Source: Lentimicrobium sp. L6 (GTDB lineage: Bacteria; Bacteroidota; Bacteroidia; Bacteroidales; UBA12170). Taken from it: a DNA stretch of 64,000 nucleotides. The notes below the pieces were generated by a model, which did no database searches, was not told the origin of the DNA, and was given only the letters and a program-made list of their open reading frames with translations. The stretch spans positions 1 to 64,000 of the forward strand of contig NZ_JABKCA010000005.1 in the NCBI RefSeq assembly GCF_013166655.1. The letters run 5' to 3'. Made by a program: the position numbers and the translations under genes. Below are positions 1 to 9,754 of the stretch, in pieces (position 1 is the stretch's first letter; each line of letters opens with the position of its first letter).

Positions 1-343
1 TATGAGTTCCGGTTATTTGCCCATCACAATTATCAGTGGCTGTTGGTGCTGTTAAGTTAGTCACTTCGCATTGTGCTGTGATATTTGGCAAACTTCCAAC
101 ATTGGCAACTGGAGCTGTATTATCTGTAATAACTACACTTTGAATTTGGCTACTTGTATTTCCTGCTGCATCTTCATAAGTCCATGTGACTGTTGTTGTT
201 CCTTGAGCCATGATTGGCAAACTGGCATTATGAGTTCCGGTTATTTGCCCATCACAATTATCAGTGGCTGTTGGTGCTGTTAAATTAGTCACTTCACATT
301 GCGCTGTAATATTTGGCAAACTTCCTACATTGGCAACTGGTGC
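1..343 (-). repeat. Tandem 228-bp (76-codon) HYR-domain repeats, array continues off the left edge
   Basis: The block starting at 229 (tatgagttccggttatttgc) reappears at position 1, an offset of exactly 228 bp, with only scattered substitutions. One full copy (about 116-343) and part of the next (1-115) are visible. The unit encodes APVANVGSLPNITAQCEV through ITDNT. Near-identity at DNA level implies recent duplication or gene conversion. Confidence 0.85.
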
Positions 344-3300
344 TGATACATCATTAATTGTGATCAAATGTGAGACACTTATGGAGTTTCCGCAATCATC
401 TGTAACCGTGTATGTTCTAGTAATCACCTCAGGATTAGAACCCCCATCAGAAACATCCGACACATATGATACTGAAGGACTTAAGTCGCAATTATCAGTT
501 TCATCTATAACTACGGAAATATCGACTGCAGGAATATCACTTGCACACTGTACGGAAATATTGGCTGGATTTGAAGCTATAGGAGCTATATTATCAAGTA
601 TTGTTATTAATTGTGATGTTGAAGCAGAATTACCAACTACATCTGTATAAGACCAAGTTCTTGTAATCGTTCCATTGCAATTGGACCCATTTATGGCTCC
701 ATCTACTCCAATAACGGTTCCACTACCGTCACAATTATCTGTCCATGATAAATTCGTCATAGCAGGCACATCGTCGATACAACTTACAGTGATACCTGCT
801 GGTGTGGCTGCAAAAACAGGATTGGTATTATCTGGTATTCTACTTACACTAGTGGAAACAGAACTAGAGCATGAGTTAACATTATTAGCTACTAATAATG
901 TATAATCACCAGCTGAAGATGCAGAAACACTAATTCCATTTGTTGCTCCTGAAATTACTCCTCCATTTGTGACCATCCAATTATAGGAATACCCTGCTCC
1001 GCTAGAGGAACCTAATCCACTAATAGTAGCCAATGGGTTATTACAATCAATAGAATGCGGACCATCAACTGTAGCAATAGGTATCTCATTAATCGTCACA
1101 TTCTGAATGGAGCTATTCCCACAAATACCAGAAATACTATAAGTAACAACATAAGAGCCACTGGTGGATGCACTTAAATCTATTTCTCCAGAAGTACTAT
1201 TAATAGATAAACCAGCTGTCGAAGAAAAAGTTCCCCCAGCTGTAGTAATATTAGGTGAAGGATCTCCTTCATTTTGACAATAAGAAGTTTGATTATAATT
1301 AAAATTAGTATTGGGAATATTATCCAAAGACAAATTAACCATTCCTAGATCTACTGGACAACTATTATCGCCCCATTTTGTCCAAACATCATAGCTACCT
1401 GCTGACAAACCAGAAAATGTATACGAGCCTGCATTATCTGAAGAATTCATATATGAACCAACAGAACCATTTATACTAAATTTTATATTGGTTCGATTTG
1501 GATGATCTGAGAAGTCAAAAGTAATACTTCCACTATTCGAAGCAGGACACACAGGATTAACATTTATAATACTTGCAGAAGGGTTAGAACGAATATAAAC
1601 CCTTACTAGATCTGTGCTAACACAACCTGTATTTATATCAGTTACCTTTACTTGATAATCTATAGAAGTGTTCACATTTGGATCTCCTATAGGAGAAACT
1701 GAAATATCCTGATTAGTTCCGAGCACAGTAGCAGATCCTTGTATTGTCCACTCATAAGAATACATACCACTCCCATTACTTGGAACACCAGTTAAAACAA
1801 TAGTTTCATTTTGACAAATAGTTTCATCATTTCCTGCATTCACAGTAAGGACAGGATGTATAGTTGCGATAACAGGAATCCTTGCAGAAATACAAGGCCC
1901 ATTTTGAGCCTCCACGTAATAAGTTGTAGTTGAAGCTAACCCATTTATAATATATGATGTTCCCGTATGTACAGAAGATCCACCACTTGAGCTTACAAAC
2001 CAATTAATTGTTCCTACATTTGCTGTTGCACTAATTGTAACGTCGCCAGTTCCACATGAAGAACCTGGATTCGTTCCAGTAATATTTGGCATTTCATATT
2101 CGGATACTGACACATTAGCTGTTGCTACACCCACACATGGAGAGCTAGCACTTACAGTATATGTGTAAACCCTACTTCCTGAAGAAATGGCTGGTGACCA
2201 AACTCCTCCAGCATTCTTTGTTCCTCCCAATGCACCAAATAAATCAGTTTCAGTTAAAACATTGCCAGAGCAATTGTCTAAAGTTCCATTTGTACCTGCA
2301 TGAGGAATATTTACAATATTAATTTGTGTAGCATCAGAAATACTCAAACTAGGATCTCCAGGCATACCTCCATATTCTACTACATAACCTTGTGAAGCAT
2401 AATATCCTGAACTACTAGTAGTGTTAGCTAAGTCATTCCAGGAACCTAATGGTCCAACATTAATATGTGTTACGTGTGCATAATCTTCATTCCCAGATTG
2501 ATTTGGTTCATTAGGCGGATTCCAAAAAGCATAATTATCAGGTCCCGTTGTTTGACCTCCACTTGACGTACCCCTTCCTTGCCAAAATTGTCTTCCTAAT
2601 CCTCCATCCTCTATACCCTCAGGACCAGTAACCCAACGCCAAACACCTTCAGTATGAGCATCGGACCCCCCAATCCAACCCACACCAATAGACTGAGTCC
2701 CCGCAAAAACACCTTCATCAGCTGATGTTAAGGTTGCCAAATATCCTTCTAAACCAAAATAAGTTCGAGCTGCGGCAGCATCTCTAGCTTGTGTCCATGT
2801 AATTAGCGGAGCTGGTACATATTCATAATAATGGCCACTGCTTGGTAAAAAATTTGCATTTCCTACAGTTATTGAGAACTCTCTAGTTCCACTTGCAGCT
2901 AGATTAGAATTTGAATAATCTATTGCCTCTATTGCATTTTCAAATTCTGAATATAAAGCAGTAGGGTTTCCATTTAATGTCATTTTACCTTCTACAGCAT
3001 TCCACGAAGGTGTTATATTAGGATGTGACCCAGATAAGGTTAATACATCTTCGCCACTAACATAACCAGAAGAAACTTGAACATAAACAGTTGATGTTCC
3101 TGTACCTGATCCTGTGATACTAACAGATTCAGCAATAGCAACAGAGTTCCCAGAGGATAAACAAAAATCTTGATCGCCAGTAGCTGTTATACTTGCAGGT
3201 GACAATGTAACTTCAAATTTTACATCATCAATCCAAGCTAAATCAGAAGAAGCCCAATCATTTCCATCCTTCAGAAATCTAATAGCCGCATTAGCAGACT

Positions 3301-3730
3301 TTTGATCCCCAGTCAAGGTATAGTTAATTGTTCCGCTAGATGGAGAACTATCAATAGTCCCAATAGTTTCCCAACTACTAGAGGTATTATTATATAATTG
3401 AACTGCCAAAATTCCTAAACCTATACTCGAACTATTATACGAAAGCGATAAGGTAGCTTCTGAACCTGCTGGAATAGATAGAGAACGTTGTATTGTTTCA
3501 GTCCAGATATAGCTAAAGTAAAGGCGACCATTATTTATATAAATATATGTGCCAGTAGGACCAAGATCTGTATCAACAGTCTCTGACCAATTATTTAGAA
3601 AATTGTTGGTTCCATCATTATTGCCATAATTTTGGGACCCAAAATTATCGATATAAGTTTGTGTCTGACTAATGGCCTGATGAATAAATAAACTTAAAAA
3701 TACGATTGCAATTAGTACCCGTGCTTTCAT
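1..3730 (-). CDS. Large secreted multidomain protein with C-type lectin domain and HYR repeats (partial, C-terminus beyond left edge)
   Basis: An uninterrupted minus-strand frame of 1243 codons starts at ATG 3730 and runs off the left edge. It begins with a signal peptide (MKARVLIAIVFLSLFIHQAI, then SQ). Residues about 22-165 look like a beta-sandwich domain. Residues about 285-455 form a C-type lectin-like domain (GLEGYLATLT, WIGGSDAHTEGVWRWV, FWNPPNEPNQ, DYAHV), a fold that often binds sugar or protein. Residues about 470-960 are Cys-containing Ig-like or SprB-like modules. From about residue 966 HYR-type modules follow (TDNCDGQITGTH). The last two visible HYR units are almost identical 76-residue repeats. 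Proteins of this build in Bacteroidota are usually surface-anchored or T9SS-secreted, and the sorting domain would lie outside the window. The binding target is unknown. No clear promoter box was found upstream. Confidence 0.85.
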   Translation of the reverse strand, partial: MKARVLIAIVFLSLFIHQAISQTQTYIDNFGSQNYGNNDGTNNFLNNWSETVDTDLGPTGTYIYINNGRLYFSYIWTETIQRSLSIPAGSEATLSLSYNSSSIGLGILAVQLYNNTSSSWETIGTIDSSPSSGTINYTLTGDQKSANAAIRFLKDGNDWASSDLAWIDDVKFEVTLSPASITATGDQDFCLSSGNSVAIAESVSITGSGTGTSTVYVQVSSGYVSGEDVLTLSGSHPNITPSWNAVEGKMTLNGNPTALYSEFENAIEAIDYSNSNLAASGTREFSITVGNANFLPSSGHYYEYVPAPLITWTQARDAAAARTYFGLEGYLATLTSADEGVFAGTQSIGVGWIGGSDAHTEGVWRWVTGPEGIEDGGLGRQFWQGRGTSSGGQTTGPDNYAFWNPPNEPNQSGNEDYAHVTHINVGPLGSWNDLANTTSSSGYYASQGYVVEYGGMPGDPSLSISDATQINIVNIPHAGTNGTLDNCSGNVLTETDLFGALGGTKNAGGVWSPAISSGSRVYTYTVSASSPCVGVATANVSVSEYEMPNITGTNPGSSCGTGDVTISATANVGTINWFVSSSGGSSVHTGTSYIINGLASTTTYYVEAQNGPCISARIPVIATIHPVLTVNAGNDETICQNETIVLTGVPSNGSGMYSYEWTIQGSATVLGTNQDISVSPIGDPNVNTSIDYQVKVTDINTGCVSTDLVRVYIRSNPSASIINVNPVCPASNSGSITFDFSDHPNRTNIKFSINGSVGSYMNSSDNAGSYTFSGLSAGSYDVWTKWGDNSCPVDLGMVNLSLDNIPNTNFNYNQTSYCQNEGDPSPNITTAGGTFSSTAGLSINSTSGEIDLSASTSGSYVVTYSISGICGNSSIQNVTINEIPIATVDGPHSIDCNNPLATISGLGSSSGAGYSYNWMVTNGGVISGATNGISVSASSAGDYTLLVANNVNSCSSSVSTSVSRIPDNTNPVFAATPAGITVSCIDDVPAMTNLSWTDNCDGSGTVIGVDGAINGSNCNGTITRTWSYTDVVGNSASTSQLITILDNIAPIASNPANISVQCASDIPAVDISVVIDETDNCDLSPSVSYVSDVSDGGSNPEVITRTYTVTDDCGNSISVSHLITINDVSAPVANVGSLPNITAQCEVTNLTAPTATDNCDGQITGTHNASLPIMAQGTTTVTWTYEDAAGNTSSQIQSVVITDNTAPVANVGSLPNITAQCEVTNLTAPTATDNCDGQITGTH

Positions 3731-4319
3731 ATGCGAATTAATTTCAATAGGTTTAAAATACAATATTGAATTTCGATTCTCCACCATACAAATGATCAAT
3801 AATCTAAATTCATTACTCTCTGTGGTTATAATCTTGAGTTCTTCCGTATATAATAATTCTCAAGCAGTTATTAACAAATTGTTGACAAGCTGCTAAAGAC
3901 CTAATAATCATCTACTCAAATATAATTTTAAGTTGCGCACGTATATGAAATTAAGTCACAGAAAATGAACAGTCTAATGTTGACAAAGGGAAATAAAGGA
4001 TCAACACAATTAAGAATACATCTAACTAATGTATAGAGAGTTATGCTTACTTTTGGACAATGTCCAGAAGATGTACACCAAAGAAATTAAACATTTTTGA
4101 ATAATTGAAATAAAAAATTACATCTCTTGATTTTTTATTATTTGGGAATCAATCATGAACAACCTATATCGAGTATACTATGTAGTTTTCAACAATTTTA
4201 CCCTCTAATAAAATCTCGAAACAAATAGAAAAAGGCACAGAAAAGACAATTTTTTCGCAATCTTTATGGGCACAAAATAAACAGGATATAAATGAAATAT
4301 TAGTTTAAACCGGAGGTAT
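3731..4319. other. 589-bp intergenic region without recognisable gene
   Basis: It lies between the 3' end of the WbuC-like gene and the start of the left-edge secreted protein, both on the minus strand. It is AT-rich with stops in all frames. I see no strong intrinsic terminator and no perfect TAnnTTTG box oriented toward the gene starting at 3730. Nothing else is supportable here. Confidence 0.5.
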
Positions 4320-4796
4320 TTACCTGAGGATTCCAATGCTTTTTAACAATTCCTCCTGATATTGTTTTGCTTTCAAAGAGCTATCCAGAGGAGCCCAAGA
4401 AGCAAAATTATCTCGTGATATTGGAGCAAATGGTCCTTTCTTAACTTCATAAATCACAGTTCCTGATTCTAATGAAATCAAAGTATGCCAAACCCCACAT
4501 GCCACTTCTCCTCCATAGGTTCCGTTTTGAGGTTCTATTATCATATGGGATAAAACAGAACCATCATCATCAAATTCTATAAGTACTAGCTTCCCTCGTA
4601 ACACCAAAAACACTTCTTCCTTATCAGGATCCTGATGACGGTGTGGTGGTAAATATGTTTCAGGTTCTAATGCATTTAAGAGTCGTTGGATAGGATCATC
4701 TAGTTGAGGGTGGAAATTATAATTCATGCGCTTCCGTTCACTATTCTTTGCACTTTCTGTTAATCTATCAAGAAGCTTTCTATCGATTTTGATCAT
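4320..4796 (-). CDS. WbuC-family cupin-fold metalloprotein
   Basis: A short cupin protein of about 158 residues resembling WbuC, a family found in polysaccharide (O-antigen) loci whose exact reaction is not established. The metal-binding cupin motif is visible as HRHQDPDKEEVF followed by a Gly-rich turn and VWHTLISLESG. The C-terminal FAPISRDNFASWAP is also typical of the family. I chose the ATG at 4796 (MIKIDRKLL) because family members start close to this motif. The upstream ATG at 4826 would add ten residues and deepen the overlap with the O-antigen ligase gene. With either start it overlaps the ligase 3' end (17 nt with mine), so the two are probably translationally coupled. Position next to the ligase fits a role in surface-glycan processing. 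Confidence 0.8.
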   Translation of the reverse strand: MIKIDRKLLDRLTESAKNSERKRMNYNFHPQLDDPIQRLLNALEPETYLPPHRHQDPDKEEVFLVLRGKLVLIEFDDDGSVLSHMIIEPQNGTYGGEVACGVWHTLISLESGTVIYEVKKGPFAPISRDNFASWAPLDSSLKAKQYQEELLKSIGILR

Positions 4797-6384
4797 TTGA
4801 AACAATTTTATTTTGGATATTTTCATGAGGCACTATTATCAAAAACAAACAATAAAAAAACACATAGAAGCTAAGTCCTGCTTGTGTCTCAATTGTATCT
4901 TCCGTTAACATAGAAACCAATAGTGTTATAAAAAATACCATAAAAAACAGATCTTTATATGCTTTTAAATACAAGACCGGATAAATAAGAACGAAAATAA
5001 ACCACAAAAAGCCTAAAACTCCAAGACCCACCCATATACTCAAATATTGATTGTGCGTTCTTAAGCGCCATTTTAAATCTAATTTTGAATCAACAGAATC
5101 GTATTTATCTTGAAAAGCAATATTCATATCTCCAGTACCTACACCAATCCAGAAATTATTTCTAATAATATAGCTAGCTGTCTTCCAATATTCTATTCTC
5201 TGCATCACACTATGACCGCTAGGATCGCCAGTACGAATATAATTATTATATTCCAATAGAATCTTCATTAAACGTGCGTCTATACCAAAACCCTTAGTGT
5301 AATTTACATTTGCTATACCATTTTCAACATTAGCTACATCCTCTTTAGTCAAGGACATAACGCCTTCCTTATCTTTTCGTTGATCTATTGAGGTTAAATA
5401 TCGTATTAGCGTATACTTAATCATTTGCCCCCGACTATCTAAGCTATCATATTTTATCTCACTTCTTGAATTCCATTCTTCTCTTAGTTCTTTTTCTTGA
5501 ATATATGCATAAACATATTTACCGTTTTCTGTACCCAAATCTAGCCTATGATAATAATAATGACCCGATGGACTCCACTTATCCAAATTCTCAATATCTA
5601 GTTCCTCAAGCTTTGTATTCTTTTCATAAAAGTCAAGTAAATAAAATCCAATAAACAGAGGTAAGAAAAATACAATTGACCACAATAAAATTTTAATAAT
5701 GATTTTTTTTACCTTAATTGCAACAAACATGAACATTCCAAGCAATAATACAGCAAATACAACGATACCAGTAAATGCTTCTAGTTTTAATAGGAAAAAA
5801 AACAACCATCCAAATACAACTATAGCAGATATCTTACCCATAAAACCCAATTTTTGCTTCCAAAGCAGAATGACAATAAAAAATAAGGCCAAATTCAAAT
5901 TAAGACTAAAACGAATATGGGAAAAAACTTCTCTACTTATCAAGTCTCTTATCACTTCCTGAGAATTATAATGTTCTACAAACACATAAAGTGATATCAT
6001 AATCACAGAGCCTATAAATAGCTTTAAAAGCGTATAAAGTTTTTCAGAATTGATTTTCGGGAAAGCACTAAACATAAATGGAATAATAAGGATAGGAACT
6101 TTGGTCCGTAGGTCTTTCAGAGCGTAATCTATATCCGTAGAGTAGAATACCCCAATGAAGTGGATAACAAAAAGAGAAACCATTAATACAGCGACTCTAT
6201 TATTTATAAAGGCGCTCCATTTCTTTCTGTATTGACCATGAGCTAACCATAGAACTCCGAAAGCCATTTGCGACATACTCATCAATACACGAGACGAAGG
6301 GATACTAACTACCATTAATGCTAAAGCCCAGAACAATAGCTTCTCATATAACGTATCACTAATTAAACCCTTTTGAAAACCCAT
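4780..6384 (-). CDS. O-antigen ligase / polymerase family membrane protein (Wzy_C)
   Basis: A 534-residue polytopic inner-membrane protein. Hydrophobic segments fill residues 15-240, then comes a large periplasmic loop (about 240-400), then further membrane helices. The loop end carries the family signature RIEYWKTASYII, IGVGTGD and LRTHNQYLSIWVGLGVLG, typical of the Wzy_C superfamily that joins O-antigen or other glycans to lipid carriers. The loop is unusually long and charged (KYDSLDSRGQMIKYTLI), which is seen in Bacteroidota members. Its stop overlaps the WbuC-like gene and its start follows the S41 protease stop by one base, so the three form an operon. Whether it acts as ligase or polymerase cannot be decided from sequence. 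Confidence 0.8.
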   Translation of the reverse strand: MGFQKGLISDTLYEKLLFWALALMVVSIPSSRVLMSMSQMAFGVLWLAHGQYRKKWSAFINNRVAVLMVSLFVIHFIGVFYSTDIDYALKDLRTKVPILIIPFMFSAFPKINSEKLYTLLKLFIGSVIMISLYVFVEHYNSQEVIRDLISREVFSHIRFSLNLNLALFFIVILLWKQKLGFMGKISAIVVFGWLFFFLLKLEAFTGIVVFAVLLLGMFMFVAIKVKKIIIKILLWSIVFFLPLFIGFYLLDFYEKNTKLEELDIENLDKWSPSGHYYYHRLDLGTENGKYVYAYIQEKELREEWNSRSEIKYDSLDSRGQMIKYTLIRYLTSIDQRKDKEGVMSLTKEDVANVENGIANVNYTKGFGIDARLMKILLEYNNYIRTGDPSGHSVMQRIEYWKTASYIIRNNFWIGVGTGDMNIAFQDKYDSVDSKLDLKWRLRTHNQYLSIWVGLGVLGFLWFIFVLIYPVLYLKAYKDLFFMVFFITLLVSMLTEDTIETQAGLSFYVFFYCLFLIIVPHENIQNKIVSNDQNR

Positions 6385-6385
6385 A

Positions 6386-8059
6386 TTATTTGTTGGCGTC
6401 TATTTTTAGAATCTTATTATATTCTTCGATGTTTGAAATTAGCGATATAGCTTTTGCGATTGCTCTATCCTCATAGAGGTTGGCTACAATAACACCTTTT
6501 GTATAATAATAGCGACTCACTAAATCTGTTTTAAGAATTCTGATTATTTCATCTTTATGCTCTTCTATCTCGTTTTCCTTTTTAGCATCTATTTTTTGTT
6601 GAATCTGTTCACAAATCTCCTCCAAGCCATCATACAAACTATCAGCAACAATTTGCTTTTTTATCTTGTCCAACTGCAATTCCAACGCTGACTTATATGA
6701 TATATCCTTACCTTTAAGAAAAGTCAAGAAATCATTCCAAATCACCTCAGAAATCTCAAATTCATCAGCTGCTGCAATACTATCATGGCTTAGTCTATAT
6801 TCGGTGCAAAAGTCAAATATTAGAAATTTATCAATTAAAGCCTCAGAGATATCACTAAAGTCTTTAGGTGACAAGATAACATCAGGCTTAATGCCGCGAC
6901 CATCATAAACAGTGCGCCCATTTTTTGTTTTGAAGGCTTCCAACAAAGAATCATTTACAAGGATTGCATCTCCATTTTTATCCTTATGAGAGTAATCAAT
7001 GGCCTGAATACATCTACCACTAGGAATATAGTACTTAGCAATAGTAACTTTAAATTGAGAATTAAAGCTTAAGGGCAATACACTCTGAACCAAGCCTTTT
7101 CCATAGGTTCTTTCCCCAAGAATAACCCCTCTATCTAAATCTTGAATGGCTCCACTTACAATCTCTGAAGCTGAGGCTGAGTTTCTATCCACTAAGAATA
7201 CGACTGGCATTTCCAAATCAATGGCTGATTTACGTGTTTTGTAGATATAGTTTTTCTCTCTTAATCTACCTTTTGTTCTAACCACTTCTTGACCATTATC
7301 GATGAAAATATTCAAAATATCAACAGCCTCTCCTATCAAGCCTCCTCCATTTCCTCTTAAATCGAAAATTAATCCCTGCGGATTATTCTTTTTTAATTCC
7401 AAAAATGCTTTGGCCGATTTTGATGCCGCATCTTTAGTAAAAGAGGTTAAATTAATATACGCATAAGCTGAATCCAACATTCCATAAAAAGGGATATTAT
7501 CTACATTTAAATTCCTTCTGAGCACTTCTTTTATAATAAATTCTGTAATTCCCCATCGTTTAAGAACAATTTGAGTTGGTGTTCCAGGCTGCCCCTTTAA
7601 TAATAGGCTAATTTCTTCATCTGTTAATTCGGATAGATCTTGACCATCGATACTTATAACCTCATCACCAGCCAACAAACCAGATTCTACAGCTGGAGAA
7701 TTACCTTCTAATGATGCTATTATAACTTTATCATCTCGTTTAATTACACTGACTCCTATTCCACCATATTCTCCGGTGGTTAAGAATTTCATATCCTCAA
7801 TTTTACTTTCCGGAATATAAATAGTATAAGGATCTAGAGATGACAACATAGCATCCAATGCAATGGTATTCAGCTCTCCGGGATTTATTTCTTCAACATA
7901 ATTATTGTTAAGCTCCTTTATAAGTGTAGCATAAATATCTAAATTCTTTGATATCTCAAATGCATGTGATTTATTTTGTGCTACAGCAATTTGTGATAGC
8001 AAGAGTAAACTACTTAGGAATAATGTAAAAGTACTGCGCATAGATTTAATTTTGTACAA
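6386..8059 (-). CDS. S41-family C-terminal processing peptidase (CtpA/Prc-like)
   Basis: A 557-residue periplasmic serine protease. A signal peptide (FTLFLSSLLLLSQIAVAQ) is followed by a PDZ domain at residues about 90-165 (GEYGGIGVSVIKRDDKVII, SGLLAGDEVISIDG) and the S41 catalytic core. The Ser-Lys dyad is visible as SASASE (Ser296) and TYGKGLVQ (Lys321), with the 25-residue spacing typical of the family. GLIFDLRGNGGGL is the conserved core strand. The C-terminal 150 residues are charged and helical. It trims or degrades periplasmic and exported proteins. A second in-frame ATG (8041) would shorten the N-terminus by six residues and give a more typical signal peptide. It is first in the operon with the O-antigen ligase and WbuC genes. 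Confidence 0.92.
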   Translation of the reverse strand: MYKIKSMRSTFTLFLSSLLLLSQIAVAQNKSHAFEISKNLDIYATLIKELNNNYVEEINPGELNTIALDAMLSSLDPYTIYIPESKIEDMKFLTTGEYGGIGVSVIKRDDKVIIASLEGNSPAVESGLLAGDEVISIDGQDLSELTDEEISLLLKGQPGTPTQIVLKRWGITEFIIKEVLRRNLNVDNIPFYGMLDSAYAYINLTSFTKDAASKSAKAFLELKKNNPQGLIFDLRGNGGGLIGEAVDILNIFIDNGQEVVRTKGRLREKNYIYKTRKSAIDLEMPVVFLVDRNSASASEIVSGAIQDLDRGVILGERTYGKGLVQSVLPLSFNSQFKVTIAKYYIPSGRCIQAIDYSHKDKNGDAILVNDSLLEAFKTKNGRTVYDGRGIKPDVILSPKDFSDISEALIDKFLIFDFCTEYRLSHDSIAAADEFEISEVIWNDFLTFLKGKDISYKSALELQLDKIKKQIVADSLYDGLEEICEQIQQKIDAKKENEIEEHKDEIIRILKTDLVSRYYYTKGVIVANLYEDRAIAKAISLISNIEEYNKILKIDANK

Positions 8060-8240
8060 AACTCGGTTTTTTTAAACAATAAATCAAAAGATATATTGAA
8101 GATATTACACCATATAAAATATAACGTCAATATGTGAAAAATAGTACTTTAATTATTAATGAAATATATGCAGGATTATTTTTTAATTTTTTCGGCAAAG
8201 CATTGGATTGAAACTAGAAATTTAAAATAAAAAAATACCT

Positions 8241-8248
8241 TACATTTG
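8241..8248 (+). promoter_or_regulatory. -7 promoter box for the ChaN-like gene
   Basis: TACATTTG is a perfect Bacteroidota -7 box (TAnnTTTG), 17 bp before the ATG at 8266. No convincing TTTG -33 element is visible, so strength is uncertain. Confidence 0.5.
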
Positions 8249-8265
8249 CTAAAAACAAAACCTAT

Positions 8266-9132
8266 ATGAAACGATTTCTATTATTTATTATCCCACTAGT
8301 AATACTATCTATTGCATTCAAAACGGATAAACCCTCCTATCAAATTTTCAAAAAAGACGGTAAAACCATCAAATATCAAAAGATGATAAAATCCATAGAG
8401 GATGCTGACATTGTAATGTTTGGAGAATTACACAACAACCCGATATGCCATTGGCTGCAACTTGAATTAACAAAAGATCTTTTTGATGTAAATGGAGAAA
8501 GCTTAGTTCTTGGAGCAGAGATGTTCGAATCGGATAACCAAATTATTATTGACGAATATTTTGCAGACTTTTTTGCAGCAAAAAAGTTTGAAGCAGATGC
8601 TAGATTATGGCCAAATTACAAAACTGATTACAAACCATTATTAGAATTTGCCAAAACAAATAATTTAGACTTTATAGCTACAAATGTCCCTAGAAGATAT
8701 GCCAGTATCGTTCATAAAAAAGGATTTGAAGCTTTGGAGGAATTACCAGAAGCTTCAAAAGTATTTCTAGCAGAAATCCCTATTGTTTATGATGCTGAAT
8801 TACCTGCTTACAAAGAAATGATGGAAATGATGAAAGATATGGGTCACGCCAATGAAAACCTCCCTAAAGCACAAGCCATTAAAGACGCTACTATGGCTCA
8901 TTTTATCTTAAAAAACCTAAAAGAAGGTCAGCAATTCCTTCATTATCATGGGACCTTTCATAGTAATAATTTTGAAGGAATAGTATGGTATCTCAAGCAA
9001 GCCAATCCTAATTTAAAAATTGTGACTATTGCAAGTGTAGAACAGTCTGAAATTGAAAAACTAGAAGAGGGAAATTTAAATCTTGCTGATTTCATTCTTG
9101 CTGTAGACGAAGACATGACAAAAACTCATTAG
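8266..9132 (+). CDS. ChaN-family (haem-binding-like) exported protein
   Basis: A 288-residue protein of the ChaN / Cofac_haem_bdg family, implicated in haem or iron handling at the outer membrane. Signature segments are IVMFGELHNN (His56 follows Glu54), LGAEMFESDNQ, and the C-terminal LHYHGTFHSNN. The N-terminus is a signal peptide (RFLLFIIPLVILSIAF), but no lipobox cysteine follows, so it is probably periplasmic or differently anchored, unlike the lipoprotein members. It has its own promoter box at 8241. It lies six bases from the RibD/DHFR-like gene and is probably co-transcribed with it. No TonB receptor or haem gene is adjacent, so a haem role is inference from family only. Confidence 0.8.
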   Translation: MKRFLLFIIPLVILSIAFKTDKPSYQIFKKDGKTIKYQKMIKSIEDADIVMFGELHNNPICHWLQLELTKDLFDVNGESLVLGAEMFESDNQIIIDEYFADFFAAKKFEADARLWPNYKTDYKPLLEFAKTNNLDFIATNVPRRYASIVHKKGFEALEELPEASKVFLAEIPIVYDAELPAYKEMMEMMKDMGHANENLPKAQAIKDATMAHFILKNLKEGQQFLHYHGTFHSNNFEGIVWYLKQANPNLKIVTIASVEQSEIEKLEEGNLNLADFILAVDEDMTKTH

Positions 9133-9138
9133 GATATT

Positions 9139-9669
9139 TTGAGAAAACTTAAACTATATATCACTACTAGCTTCGACCATTATATCGCTCGAGCCAATGG
9201 CGATGTAAGCTGGTTAGATTTACCAGAATATATAATTGAAGGAGAAGACTATGGCCGTCAAGATTTTTATAATTCTATAGACACCACTATCATGGGTCAT
9301 ACTACCTATAAAATCATTAAAGGCTTCAATAAACCATTCCCCTACCCAGACAAAAAGAATTATGTTTTTACTCGTCAGCAAGGTTTAAAGGGGAATAACG
9401 ATATAGAATTTATCGAAGAAGACATTGCCTCTTTTGTAAACAGGTTGAAAAGACAAAATGGCAAAGATATCTTTCTTGTTGGAGGAGGACAGGTGAATCA
9501 AATCCTTATCAATTATAACCTTATTGATGAAATTATATTAAATATAATCCCCATTATGTTAGGGCATGGGGTCAAACTCTTCCATGGAGTTATCAAAGAA
9601 AAAAAACTGAATTTGGTGGAAAGCAAACATTATACTAATGGGGTTTTGCAACTGAAATATGTGAGATAA
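9139..9669 (+). CDS. RibD C-terminal / dihydrofolate reductase-like protein
   Basis: A 176-residue NAD(P)H-dependent reductase-fold protein. It opens with LKLYITTSFDHYIARANGDV (the substrate-loop signature of this family), then TTIMGHTTYKII, and the cofactor-loop motif DIFLVGGGQVNQILI. The C-terminal half (LNIIPIMLGHGVKLF) is also typical. These stand-alone proteins are widespread and their substrate is usually unknown; it is not a standard FolA. The start is TTG at 9139, six bases after the ChaN-like stop. No ATG is available before the conserved N-terminal strand, so TTG is the likely start. It ends before a bidirectional terminator. Confidence 0.8.
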   Translation: MRKLKLYITTSFDHYIARANGDVSWLDLPEYIIEGEDYGRQDFYNSIDTTIMGHTTYKIIKGFNKPFPYPDKKNYVFTRQQGLKGNNDIEFIEEDIASFVNRLKRQNGKDIFLVGGGQVNQILINYNLIDEIILNIIPIMLGHGVKLFHGVIKEKKLNLVESKHYTNGVLQLKYVR

Positions 9670-9698
9670 ACCTATATTTTCCAACCTTTTTAATAGCA

Positions 9699-9736
9699 CA
9701 AAAAAAGCTCTGATTTTTTCGAGATCAGAGCCTTTT
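9699..9736. terminator. Bidirectional intrinsic terminator
   Basis: The stem GCTCTGAT (9707-9714) / ATCAGAGC (9724-9731) is flanked by A-runs on the left and T-runs on the right. It lies between two convergent genes and can serve both. The minus-strand U-tract is stronger. Confidence 0.85.
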
Positions 9737-9754
9737 AATACAACTATTTTATGT

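Noticed and set aside
71-905. Plus-strand open frames inside the left-edge gene
   Set aside because: The minus strand carries a continuous signal-peptide, lectin and HYR protein through the same bases; the plus-strand frames have odd composition and no domains.
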